This document shows, piece after piece, positions 1 to 6,291 of a stretch of 7,144 nucleotides of DNA. This DNA is from JAKACU01 sp021821185 (GTDB taxonomy: Bacteria; Bacillota; Bacilli; Alicyclobacillales; SLC66): positions 1 to 7,144 of the forward strand of contig DAHWJX010000086.1 of the NCBI GenBank assembly GCA_027343965.1, in the 5' to 3' direction. Numbering within the stretch: position 1 is the stretch's first letter; every line of letters begins with the position of its first letter. The notes below the pieces were generated by a model that was given only the letters and a program-made list of their open reading frames with translations, searched no databases and was not told where the DNA came from. A program made the translations under genes and the position numbers.

Positions 1-76
1 AAAGAGTCCGCTCGACTTGCATGTATTAGGCACGCCGCCAGCGTTCGTCCTGAGCCAGGATCAAACTCTCAAGCAT
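1..76 (-). rRNA. rrs: 16S ribosomal RNA, 5' end (partial)
   Basis: The minus strand reads AGAGTTTGATCCTGGCTCAG from position 69 downward, the universally conserved 16S 5' region, followed by GACGAACGCTGGCGG and CCTAATACATGCAAGTCGAG. The gene leaves the window at position 1, so only the first ~76 nucleotides are present. The mature 5' end is placed by analogy with E. coli, where AGAGTTTGATC begins at nucleotide 8; it is good to a few bases. The start of variable region 1 (GCGGACTCTTT) suggests an Alicyclobacillus-like member of Bacilli, but this is too short for firm assignment. Confidence 0.97.
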
Positions 77-181
77 TGTACTTCGTCTTACACGTTGTCC
101 TTCTCTATACGATGTTTAGTTTTCAAGGATCCACCGGGCTCACCTGCTCGCCCGTGTCGTCCGTCTCTCGCGGCGACAGGT
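77..181 (-). other. rRNA operon leader with boxA-like antitermination/processing element
   Basis: This stretch lies between the rRNA promoter and the mature 16S end. On the minus strand it contains GATCCTTGAAAACT (131-118), which resembles the boxA-type sequence (TTTGAAAACT) found in Bacillus rrn leaders, where it supports Nus-dependent antitermination. Two hairpins precede it. One sits at the predicted transcript start: TGTCG-CCG (178-171) pairs with CGG-A-CGACA (163-155), with one bulged base. The other is CGGGC (154-150) pairing with GCCCG (139-135) around a 10-base loop. Their roles are inferred; leader hairpins commonly take part in pre-rRNA folding and RNase III processing. Confidence 0.7.
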
Positions 182-184
182 ATC

Positions 185-214
185 AATATACCACCTCTTA
201 CTACCCAAAGTCAA
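185..214 (-). promoter_or_regulatory. rRNA operon promoter (sigma-A type)
   Basis: On the minus strand TTGACT (214-209, five of six to the -35 consensus) is followed after 18 bases by TATATT (190-185, five of six to the -10 consensus). The predicted start of transcription falls near 181-177, about 100 bases before 16S. The sequence upstream of the -35 (215-250) is A/T-rich, as expected of an UP element. Bacillota rrn operons often have tandem promoters; I did not find a second good match within the window. Confidence 0.75.
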
Positions 215-407
215 CCTAAAACTAGCAAGGAATTTTGTTACATTTATATTTGGTTGGAGTACGCTATGCACGAAAACGATGACAACCTAAATCGAGAGTG
301 TTCATTAGTTCAGGATAACTGGGTGGGCATGGTGTACAAGCCGGATTTTATGGCGTAAAACATACCCACTGCCTCTCACCAGCCAATACGCCAGATAATC
401 CAGCTTA

Positions 408-430
408 GGTCACTCATCAGTACAGTGACC
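408..430. repeat. Inverted repeat GGTCACT-N9-AGTGACC
   Basis: A perfect 7-base inverted repeat (408-414 and 424-430) with a 9-base spacer. It has no T-run on either side, so it does not look like an intrinsic terminator. It lies about 190 bases upstream of the rRNA -35. It could be a protein-binding site, a weak RNA hairpin or chance. Confidence 0.5.
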
Positions 431-508
431 AACATAACCCTCGTAGCAGTAACCATACGACCTAATCAAGGCCACTCCTACTGTGAATCATCCTGGCGCA
501 ACCCAATT

Positions 509-522
509 TAACCAAGTGGTTA
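509..522. repeat. Short palindrome TAACCA-AG-TGGTTA
   Basis: A perfect 6-base inverted repeat with a 2-base centre, the shape of a dimeric regulator's operator. Part of it can instead pair with the next bases (AGTGG 515-519 with CCACT 525-529). No gene start or promoter is evident next to it, so function is unknown. Confidence 0.4.
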
Positions 523-634
523 CTCCACTCAACACACATTCACCAGAAATCTCAGCTAATAGCATCTCACCGACGCCCGCACAATCTCACACCCATATCC
601 TGACTCGACGTCAATGTGTCCTCATCATCCCAAC

Positions 635-672
635 AAAAAAGCGGTCACTCGCACAAACATGCGCACGACCGC
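635..672 (-). terminator. Rho-independent terminator after the methyltransferase gene
   Basis: On the minus strand GCGGTC (672-667) pairs with GACCGC (646-641). Inside that, after a small symmetric internal loop, TGCG and CGCA form a second stem around a 6-base loop. Six T residues follow (640-635). It lies about 50 bases past the methyltransferase stop codon and separates that unit from the rRNA promoter. Confidence 0.85.
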
Positions 673-719
673 CGACAAATATTCCCCAGATAGGACCCCT
701 GCTCTAACCGTCAATATTC

Positions 720-1580
720 CTACACCCCAACCGGCTTTTGTCCCAAGGCAATCACCTGACCGCTTGAGGTAAACTCCCACGCACCATCGCTTTGCGAAAA
801 CTGCCGCAACGCCTCATCATATTGCTCTTCTGACATAATTCCCTGCTCGATCACCGTTTGGCGCGTATTTACAAAACGGCGCACAACAAACTGATGCGCA
901 AAGTCATCTTTGCGTTGCAGTGAATGCTGGGATTGCATATAGATGTGAGCTTGAACACGAGTAAATCCTCCATTTTGCAAAATCACGGTAAGTTTTCGAC
1001 CCATCTCGCGATCGCCACCGTACGATTCTTGCAATTTCGAGAACGCTTCATGCAACACCGTAAATCCCGGAGTAGGCGGGTAAATGATCGCAAGATTATC
1101 ATCAACATCGATCAAGCATGCCACACCGCCCGGTTTCACCACACGATAGATTTCTGCAACCGCTGCCGCTGGATCTGCCAAATGTTGAAACAAAAACCGT
1201 CCGGCCACATAGTCAAAATAACCATCATCATATGGGAGTGCATAGATATCCGCCATTTGAAAGTACACATCACCAAGCATCGCATCCGAGTTCGTACGTC
1301 CTACTTGATCTGCTACCGTGCGCGCAACAGCAAGCTTGTCAGAGTCTGCGTCGACAGCGTAGATCTCGAGTTGCTGCGATGTTGCAAGGTCAAGCGCAAG
1401 CGCTCCGAACCCCGTGCCAAGATCAAGTACGCGAGCACCCTGAGGAATTTGTAGATAGGGATAGCACGCGCGTCGGCTGGCTCCCGTATACAGCGTTTGC
1501 TCCAGCAACCAGCGATCTTTAACATCCTGATGCGTATTCAAATACGCCTGGTACATCTGATCGACACGATCAAACCGCAA
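720..1580 (-). CDS. Class I SAM-dependent methyltransferase, substrate unknown
   Basis: The 286-residue product (from TTG) has the marks of a Rossmann-fold S-adenosylmethionine methyltransferase. Motif I is RVLDLGTGFGA at residues 50-60, which binds SAM; the acidic end of strand 2 is YAVDAD around residue 77; ADIYALPYDDGYFD lies near 110-123; RVVKPGG lies at 146-152. This pattern is typical of the Methyltransf_11/25 (UbiE-like) group. The C-terminal third (about 170-286) has no motif I can tie to a substrate, so the methyl acceptor cannot be named. No signal peptide or membrane segment is seen; the protein is probably cytosolic. It lies 57 bases downstream of prfB with no clear terminator between, so co-transcription with prfB is likely, and a strong terminator follows it. 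The start is uncertain: TTG at 1580 has only GAAGAGG upstream, whereas a strong AGGAGGG (1612-1606) is spaced for a codon at 1598 (ATC) in the same frame. Confidence 0.88.
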   Translation of the reverse strand: MRFDRVDQMYQAYLNTHQDVKDRWLLEQTLYTGASRRACYPYLQIPQGARVLDLGTGFGALALDLATSQQLEIYAVDADSDKLAVARTVADQVGRTNSDAMLGDVYFQMADIYALPYDDGYFDYVAGRFLFQHLADPAAAVAEIYRVVKPGGVACLIDVDDNLAIIYPPTPGFTVLHEAFSKLQESYGGDREMGRKLTVILQNGGFTRVQAHIYMQSQHSLQRKDDFAHQFVVRRFVNTRQTVIEQGIMSEEQYDEALRQFSQSDGAWEFTSSGQVIALGQKPVGV

Positions 1581-1605
1581 AAGCTGTGCCTCTTCGATCG
1601 TCGAA

Positions 1606-1612
1606 CCCTCCT
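1606..1612 (-). promoter_or_regulatory. Strong ribosome binding site upstream of the methyltransferase
   Basis: AGGAGGG on the minus strand is a near-perfect Shine-Dalgarno sequence. It lies 8 bases (from AGGAGG) before an in-frame ATC codon (1598-1596) and about 26 bases before the first conventional start, TTG at 1580. No ATG, GTG or TTG exists in the methyltransferase frame at normal spacing, which is why the true start is left open. Confidence 0.6.
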
Positions 1613-1637
1613 CGAAAACTCCATTTTAACGATGGGT

Positions 1638-2775
1638 TTATTGACCATCATCCATCAATTTCGTCTTTTTACCCAATTGCCACCGTAAGTAGGCATCGAC
1701 AAATCCATCAAGATCCCCATCCGTCACCGCCTGTACATTGCCAGACTCATATCCCGTGCGATGATCCTTCACCATACTATACGGATGAAACACATAGGAG
1801 CGGATTTGACTTCCCCATCCGATATCCTTTTGTTCACCGCGCAGTTCCGCGAGATGCGCCTCTTGCTCTTCACGCTTTTTCTCGTAAAGTCGTGCCGCAA
1901 GGATCTTCATAGCAACCGCTCGGTTTTGAATTTGCGAACGTTCGCTTTGGCAAGTCACGACAATGCCCGTTGGTAGATGCGTGATTCGGACAGCCGAATC
2001 GGTCGTGTTAATATGCTGCCCACCAGCACCCGTTGACCGGTACGTATCCACCTTGAGATCTTCTGTGCGAATATCCACTTCGATATCCTCATCAATCTCA
2101 GGAACGACATCGACCGATGCAAACGATGTGTGCCTCCGACCTGAACTGTCAAAAGGAGAAATGCGAACGAGGCGATGCACGCCCTTCTCCGCCTTCATGT
2201 ACCCATACGCATTGTACCCTTTAACCATCATGGTCACACTTTTGATGCCAGCTTCATCACCCGCTTGATAATCGAGCGTCTCAACTTTAAATCCGCGCCT
2301 CTCCGCCCAGCGCATATACATCCGGTGCAAAATCATCGTCCAGTCTTGCGACTCCGTTCCACCTGCACCAGGATGTAGTTCCACGATCGCATTGTTTTTG
2401 TCATAAGGACTATCGAGCAAAAGTTCCAGCTCAAAATTTTCAATCTCTTGTAAAAGGCCATCAGCTGCGTTATTCGCTTCCGCGAATAAATCATCATCGC
2501 CCTCTTCTTGCGCCAAGGTTAACGCGACACTCGCATCATCAAGACGCATCGAAAGTGATGAATAACGCTCAGCAAGCCCTTTTAGCCCATTAACCTCAGC
2601 CATCACTTTAGCAGCTAGGTCAGGCACATCCCAAAACGTCGGCATCGCCATTTGGCCTTCTAATTCAGCAATGCGAGCACTTTTGGCCGCAATGTCAAAG
2701 AGACCTCCCGATATCCGCCAAACGCTGGTCCATACTTTGCAATACCTGTCTCAATTCGCCGTACGTCTCTGCCAC
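1638..2775 (-). CDS. prfB: Peptide chain release factor 2, with programmed +1 frameshift
   Basis: RF2 recognises UGA and UAA stop codons in the ribosomal A site and triggers release of the finished protein. The gene is in two frames. Translation starts at GTG 2775, 9 bases after AGGAGG (2790-2785). It runs 26 codons to an in-frame TGA at 2697-2695, and slips +1 at CTT TGA C so that reading continues from GAC at 2696. The product is 378 residues. In full-length numbering the SPF tripeptide that reads the stop codon is at 206-208 and the catalytic GGQ at 251-253, one residue off E. coli RF2. The residue matching E. coli position 246 is Ser, not the Thr of strain K-12. The body ends with a charged tail (GKKTKLMDDGQ) that makes it about 12 residues longer than the E. 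coli protein. secA lies upstream, as in Bacillus, but a terminator stands between them. When RF2 is scarce, slow termination at the TGA favours the shift, giving autoregulation. Confidence 0.97.
2695..2708 (-). promoter_or_regulatory. prfB: prfB recoding site (+1 frameshift signal)
   Basis: The minus strand reads GGGAGG-TCT-CTT-TGA-C. The purine-rich GGGAGG acts as an internal Shine-Dalgarno three bases upstream of the slippery CTT codon, the spacing found in E. coli prfB (AGGGGG-TAT-CTT-TGA-C). The reading frame switches by one base at the TGA. Both flanking frames encode recognisable RF2 sequence (RLADIGRSL before, DIAAKSARIAELEGQ after), so this is a functional signal, not a sequencing error. 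Confidence 0.96.
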
Positions 2776-2801
2776 TTTCTTTTTCCTCCTCTTATATCGC
2801 C

Positions 2802-2832
2802 AAAAAACCGGGGCGGCACGCAGCCGACCCGG
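2802..2832 (-). terminator. Rho-independent terminator between secA and prfB
   Basis: On the minus strand CCGGG-T-CGGC (2832-2823) pairs with GCCG-C-CCCGG (2817-2808), giving nine G/C pairs with one mismatch and a 5-base loop. TTTTTT (2807-2802) follows. It begins about 24 bases after the secA stop and ends 27 bases before the prfB start. No good promoter is visible between it and prfB, so prfB probably depends on read-through; alternatively a weak -10-like TATAAG near 2796-2791 may be used. Confidence 0.85.
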
Positions 2833-2855
2833 CTTCTATCTGTATCACGTCAACA

Positions 2856-5246
2856 TCAACTCGACGTGAATAACGGAAGCGGTGTCTCGGGCGGTTGTTC
2901 TTGCATACTCACCTGTGACTTGAAAATGTAGGTCGCCACTTCCTCTTGAATGCTATGAATCATTTCTTCAAACATCTGAAATCCCTCTTGCTGGTATGCA
3001 GTTAAGGGGTCGATCTGTCCATACGCACGCAAGTGAATCCCTTGACGAAGCATCTCCATCGCATCGATATGATCCATCCACTTACCGTCAACGGTACGCA
3101 ATAAAACGATGCGCTCTAACTCACGTAAAAATTCGCCAATCTCTTGCTCGCGGTTGTCGTACTCCACCGTGACTTGATCATAGAGAAATCGCTGCAATTC
3201 ATCGCGTTCAAAGCGGCGTAGTTCATCGATCGTCACCCGCCCTGGCGTCAAGAATACATTTTCCCCATACGCAACAAGTCCTGGTAGATCCCAATCTTCT
3301 GGGATCTGATCCGCCGGGCAATACGTATGCAACATAAAGTCGACAAGATCATGTGCCATACCCGCCACCACGTCGCGCAAATGGTCTTGCTGCAAAATTT
3401 GCAAACGTTGCTTATAAATCACTTCACGTTGTTTGTTCATGACATCATCGTATTTCAACACATGTTTGCGGATGTCGTAATTGCTCGCTTCCACTTTACT
3501 TTGCGCCCGTTCAATCGCTTTTGTCACCATTTTATTCTCGATCGGTTGATCCTCTTCGATACCTAGCTTATCCATCAGGCCCATGATATTTTCTGAGCCA
3601 AACAACCGCATAAGATCATCCTGTAAAGAAAGATAAAATTGCGATGAGCCCGGATCCCCTTGCCGTCCTGCACGGCCACGAAGTTGGTTATCAATGCGGC
3701 GGCTTTCATGGCGCTCCGTACCAATGATATGCAGACCACCGAGATTGGATACCGATTCACTCAGGATAATATCTGTACCACGACCAGCCATGTTCGTCGC
3801 GATGGTCACCTGGTTCAATTCACCCGCATGACTGACAATTTCCGCCTCACGTTCATGATGTTTAGCGTTCAACACCTGGTGTTTAATGCCTTTACGCTTT
3901 AGCATGTCAGAAATCAATTCCGACTTTTCAATCGATGTCGTACCTACCAGAACAGGTTGACCCTTTTTGTGCCGTTCTTCAATCTCACGCACCGCCGCTT
4001 CAAACTTACCCTTGGTCGTCTTGTAGACAACATCCGAAAAGTCATGGCGTTGATTCGGTTTGTTCGATGGAATCGTCACGACATCCATGCCATAAATCTC
4101 AACAAGTTCTTGCTGCTCGGTTTTCGCCGTACCGGTCATACCGGATAACTTTTTGTACATACGAAAATAATTTTGCAAGGTTATCGTCGCCAGCGTCTTG
4201 GATTCATTTTGCACCTTGACGCCCTCTTTAGCTTCAATCGCCTGGTGCAATCCATCGCTATACCGTCGACCTTGCATCATACGACCTGTGAATTCGTCGA
4301 CAATCACGACTTCTTCACCCATGATCACATAATCTTTATCACGATGCATCAAAGCATGCGCTTTTAATGCTTGAGTGATGTGGTGATTAATCGTAATCTG
4401 GCTTGGGTCAAATAAATTCTCTACACGAAAATACCGTTCGGCTTTATGAGCCCCCGAATCCGTGAGGTTAGCGCTACGCGCTTTTTCATCAAACTTATAA
4501 TCCTCTTCTGTAAGCGAGCGAACAAAAAGATCAGCCATAAAGTACATATCCGTAGATTTCTCAGCAGGCCCTGAAATAATGAGAGGTGTACGCGCTTCAT
4601 CGATCAAGATACTATCCACTTCATCAACAATCGCGTAATTCAACGGACGCTGTACCATCTCTTGTACAGACATGACCATGTTGTCACGCAGATAATCAAA
4701 ACCAAATTCGTTGTTCGTACCATACGTCACATCGGCACGGTACGCTTCTTGCTTTTGCTCATGCGTCATATCGTGAACATTCAAGCCGACTGTGAGTCCC
4801 AAAAAGCGATGAACTTGTCCCATCCATTCCGCATCACGACGGGCTAAGTAATCATTGACCGTAATGACATGGACGCCCTTTCCTGAAATGGCGTTCAAGT
4901 ACGCTGGAAGCGTTGCGACTAACGTCTTACCTTCACCAGTCTTCATCTCAGCGACACGACCTTGGTGAAGCACCATACCGCCTAACATCTGCACATCAAA
5001 ATGACGCATGCCCAACACGCGTTTAGCGGCTTCACGAACGACCGCAAAAGCTTCTGGCAAGATCGCATCAAGCGATTCACCTTGCGCATGCCGTTCTTTG
5101 AATAGCCCCGTTTGACCGCGTAACTCTTCGTCAGACAAGCCCTCATAACGGGATTCCAATAATCGAATTTTATCGACAACTTTGAGTAAACGCTTTATCT
5201 CACGCTCGTTCCCGACCGCGACAACCTTTTTAACAAGCCCTAACAA
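2856..5246 (-). CDS. secA: Preprotein translocase ATPase SecA, lacking the C-terminal zinc domain
   Basis: SecA is the ATP-driven motor that pushes unfolded preproteins through SecYEG at the cytoplasmic membrane. Counting from the TTG at 5246 the protein has 796 residues. Walker A MKTGEGKT is at 101-108, Walker B DEVD at 208-211, GMTGTA at 369-374, GRGTD at 488-492, the arginine-finger motif GRAGRQGD at 524-531 and KWMDHID at 722-728, so both nucleotide-binding domains and the helical scaffold are present. The TTG start is preferred because MLGLVKK... matches the canonical SecA N-terminus and AGAGGAG (5261-5255) lies 8 bases upstream. An ATG at 5285 would add 13 residues with no family match and falls almost at the predicted transcript start. 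The end is odd: after the helical domain only about 20 residues follow (ending PLPLFTSS), without the linker and CxCxSGKxxxxC/H zinc motif of B. subtilis SecA. Its place between hpf and prfB marks it as the housekeeping SecA rather than an accessory SecA2. Confidence 0.96.
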   Translation of the reverse strand: MLGLVKKVVAVGNEREIKRLLKVVDKIRLLESRYEGLSDEELRGQTGLFKERHAQGESLDAILPEAFAVVREAAKRVLGMRHFDVQMLGGMVLHQGRVAEMKTGEGKTLVATLPAYLNAISGKGVHVITVNDYLARRDAEWMGQVHRFLGLTVGLNVHDMTHEQKQEAYRADVTYGTNNEFGFDYLRDNMVMSVQEMVQRPLNYAIVDEVDSILIDEARTPLIISGPAEKSTDMYFMADLFVRSLTEEDYKFDEKARSANLTDSGAHKAERYFRVENLFDPSQITINHHITQALKAHALMHRDKDYVIMGEEVVIVDEFTGRMMQGRRYSDGLHQAIEAKEGVKVQNESKTLATITLQNYFRMYKKLSGMTGTAKTEQQELVEIYGMDVVTIPSNKPNQRHDFSDVVYKTTKGKFEAAVREIEERHKKGQPVLVGTTSIEKSELISDMLKRKGIKHQVLNAKHHEREAEIVSHAGELNQVTIATNMAGRGTDIILSESVSNLGGLHIIGTERHESRRIDNQLRGRAGRQGDPGSSQFYLSLQDDLMRLFGSENIMGLMDKLGIEEDQPIENKMVTKAIERAQSKVEASNYDIRKHVLKYDDVMNKQREVIYKQRLQILQQDHLRDVVAGMAHDLVDFMLHTYCPADQIPEDWDLPGLVAYGENVFLTPGRVTIDELRRFERDELQRFLYDQVTVEYDNREQEIGEFLRELERIVLLRTVDGKWMDHIDAMEMLRQGIHLRAYGQIDPLTAYQQEGFQMFEEMIHSIQEEVATYIFKSQVSMQEQPPETPLPLFTSS

Positions 5247-5296
5247 GGGCGTCACTCCTCTCGATTCAACGCCGAGAAAGCACATCCTGAGTTATC

Positions 5297-5325
5297 ATTT
5301 TACCTCTTTTCCGGCATAGACACAA
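5297..5325 (-). promoter_or_regulatory. Likely secA promoter
   Basis: On the minus strand TTGTGT (5325-5320) is followed after exactly 17 bases by TAAAAT (5302-5297, five of six to the -10 consensus). The -35 is weak after TTG. Transcription would begin near 5290, leaving a leader of about 45 bases to the TTG start of secA. The -35 overlaps the T-rich tail of the preceding terminator. Confidence 0.6.
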
Positions 5326-5350
5326 TAAAGAGGCGAACATTGTCCGCCTC
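5324..5350 (-). terminator. Rho-independent terminator after the small membrane protein gene
   Basis: On the minus strand GAGGCGGAC (5350-5342) pairs with GTTCGCCTC (5338-5330), nine pairs including one G-T wobble, around a 3-base loop. The tail is TTTATT (5329-5324), a modest T-run. It separates the hpf side from the secA promoter. Confidence 0.75.
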
Positions 5351-5385
5351 AAGGTGCAAAGCAATATCTGTTCTTGTTACCAAGA

Positions 5386-5646
5386 TTAATTGGAGAGATT
5401 GCGATTATACTCGTATTCACCGTTCGCAAGTCCCAACATCACGCCAAACGCGATCGTCAGCCACCAGTCCCCATGCACTGCATGCGCGAGAACCACACCT
5501 AAAATCGCAATAACAGCGGTCACAAGCATCGTGAGCAGCAGTGAAGCGCTTGCCAACATCTTACGCAAGTTCCAAAACAACAAGTGAACAACTTTCCATA
5601 CCACGAGTAACAAGACAATCTGCAGTATCCACCAAATAACGGCCAT
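5386..5646 (-). CDS. Small three-helix membrane protein of unknown function
   Basis: I do not recognise a family for this 86-residue protein. It is strongly hydrophobic with three likely membrane segments: about residues 4-25 (tryptophan-rich, starting VIWWILQIV), 32-56 (SLLLTMLVTAVIAILGVVLAHAV) and 60-76 (WWLTIAFGVMLGLANG). A short polar tail ends EYNRNLSN. A positively charged turn (LRKM, near 27-30) lies between the first two segments. The ATG start has a G-run (GGGGGG, 5658-5653) six bases upstream, an imperfect but plausible ribosome binding site. The gene lies between hpf and secA, on the same strand as both, and is closed by its own terminator. Its position next to secA invites a link with the membrane or secretion, but nothing in the sequence proves that. 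The frame could be spurious, yet its composition and the terminator argue it is real. Confidence 0.72.
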   Translation of the reverse strand: MAVIWWILQIVLLLVVWKVVHLLFWNLRKMLASASLLLTMLVTAVIAILGVVLAHAVHGDWWLTIAFGVMLGLANGEYEYNRNLSN

Positions 5647-5664
5647 TTGCGTCCCCCCAGACTT

Positions 5665-5701
5665 GCAGCGAGAGCCTACATTACTAGCCTATTCTCGCCG
5701 C
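5665..5701 (-). other. Hairpin between hpf and the small membrane protein gene
   Basis: On the minus strand GCGGCGAGA (5701-5693) pairs with TCTCGCTGC (5673-5665), nine pairs with one G-T wobble, around a 19-base loop. No T-run follows, so it is not a typical terminator. It sits just upstream of the G-rich ribosome binding site of the membrane protein and may affect mRNA processing or stability. Confidence 0.45.
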
Positions 5702-5729
5702 TCGTCCGGGTTGCCTGCTTTACAAAGCC

Positions 5730-6272
5730 TTAACGCGATTGAATCAAGCCATACTGGCCATCTCTTCTTTTATAGATCACATTGACCTGTTCTGAATCCG
5801 AATTAGAGAAAACGAAAAAATCATGTCCGAGTAAATTCATTTGCAAAATCGCTTCATCAAGTGCCATCGGCTTCATCTCAAATTCCTTAACACGAACAAC
5901 ATGTTGAAGATCTTCTTCAACCAGGTGTGTCTTGCTATCCCTTAGTTTGCCTACATCATCTTTGGCACGATGCAGTGCTCTTTGATCGATCTTATGCTTA
6001 AACTTATCCAATCGTTTTTCTAATTTATCCATGACCAAATCGATCGATGCATACATATCACTCGATCGTTCTTCCGCACGAAGCATCACCGACGAAAGCG
6101 CGATCATCACTTCGACCGTATGGACATCTTTTACAACGGACATGGTGACTACCACATCAGTGCCAGCAGGATTGTCCAGATAACGTTCGATACGCCCTAA
6201 CTTCTTTTCCACATACTGCTTCAAGGCAGGGGTTACATCTAGGTGATTTTCTCCACGAACGTGAATGTTCAT
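5730..6272 (-). CDS. hpf: Ribosome hibernation promoting factor, long form
   Basis: Long HPF binds the 30S subunit where mRNA and tRNA would sit and, through its C-terminal domain, joins two 70S ribosomes into inactive 100S dimers during stationary phase or stress. The 180-residue product has the normal length. The N-terminal S30AE-type domain spans about residues 1-97 (MNIHVRGENHLDVTPALKQY at the start, basic MDKLEKRLDKFKHKI near 81-95). A charged linker follows to about 123, then the dimerisation domain at about 124-178 with the family signature KPMALDEAILQMNLLGHDFFVF. The ATG start lies 8 bases after TCCTCCCTT read in reverse (AAGGGAGGA, 6289-6281), an excellent ribosome binding site. In Bacillus relatives hpf also lies just upstream of secA. 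Expression probably starts at the -10 element at 6307-6302, which is embedded in an inverted repeat. Confidence 0.97.
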   Translation of the reverse strand: MNIHVRGENHLDVTPALKQYVEKKLGRIERYLDNPAGTDVVVTMSVVKDVHTVEVMIALSSVMLRAEERSSDMYASIDLVMDKLEKRLDKFKHKIDQRALHRAKDDVGKLRDSKTHLVEEDLQHVVRVKEFEMKPMALDEAILQMNLLGHDFFVFSNSDSEQVNVIYKRRDGQYGLIQSR

Positions 6273-6291
6273 CGTAGAACTCCTCCCTTCA

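Larger units (their letters stand above)
240..634. other. Intergenic region without a convincing gene, holding two inverted repeats
   Basis: About 400 bases lie between the rRNA promoter and the methyltransferase terminator. Open frames here have no recognisable protein features. One short plus-strand frame (266-358, 30 codons, from ATG to TAA) has GGAG six bases upstream, but I see no family signature and no good promoter, so it is not called as a gene. The region contains two perfect inverted repeats, listed separately, and no tRNA-like fold that I could find. Confidence 0.6.

Noticed and set aside
17..358. Plus-strand frame of 113 codons covering the 16S start and leader
   Set aside because: Its first part is antisense to the 16S rRNA and its promoter and leader, so it cannot be a real protein gene as a whole.
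483..707. Plus-strand frame of 74 codons between the rRNA promoter and the methyltransferase
   Set aside because: It runs through the terminator hairpin, has no ribosome binding site and has a Thr/Pro-rich composition without protein-like features.
924..1454. Plus-strand frame of 176 codons opposite the methyltransferase
   Set aside because: It is antisense to a gene with clear SAM-binding motifs, is rich in Arg, His and Ile without any family pattern, and is a shadow frame.
1638..2775. prfB as a frameshifted pseudogene
   Set aside because: The break lies exactly at the known RF2 recoding signal (SD-like GGGAGG, CTT, TGA, C), and both parts align with RF2, so it is a programmed shift.
5247..5285. 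secA starting at ATG 5285 (or GTG 5255)
   Set aside because: The extra N-terminal residues do not match SecA, the ATG lies only a few bases after the predicted transcript start, and the GTG overlaps the ribosome binding site that serves TTG 5246.
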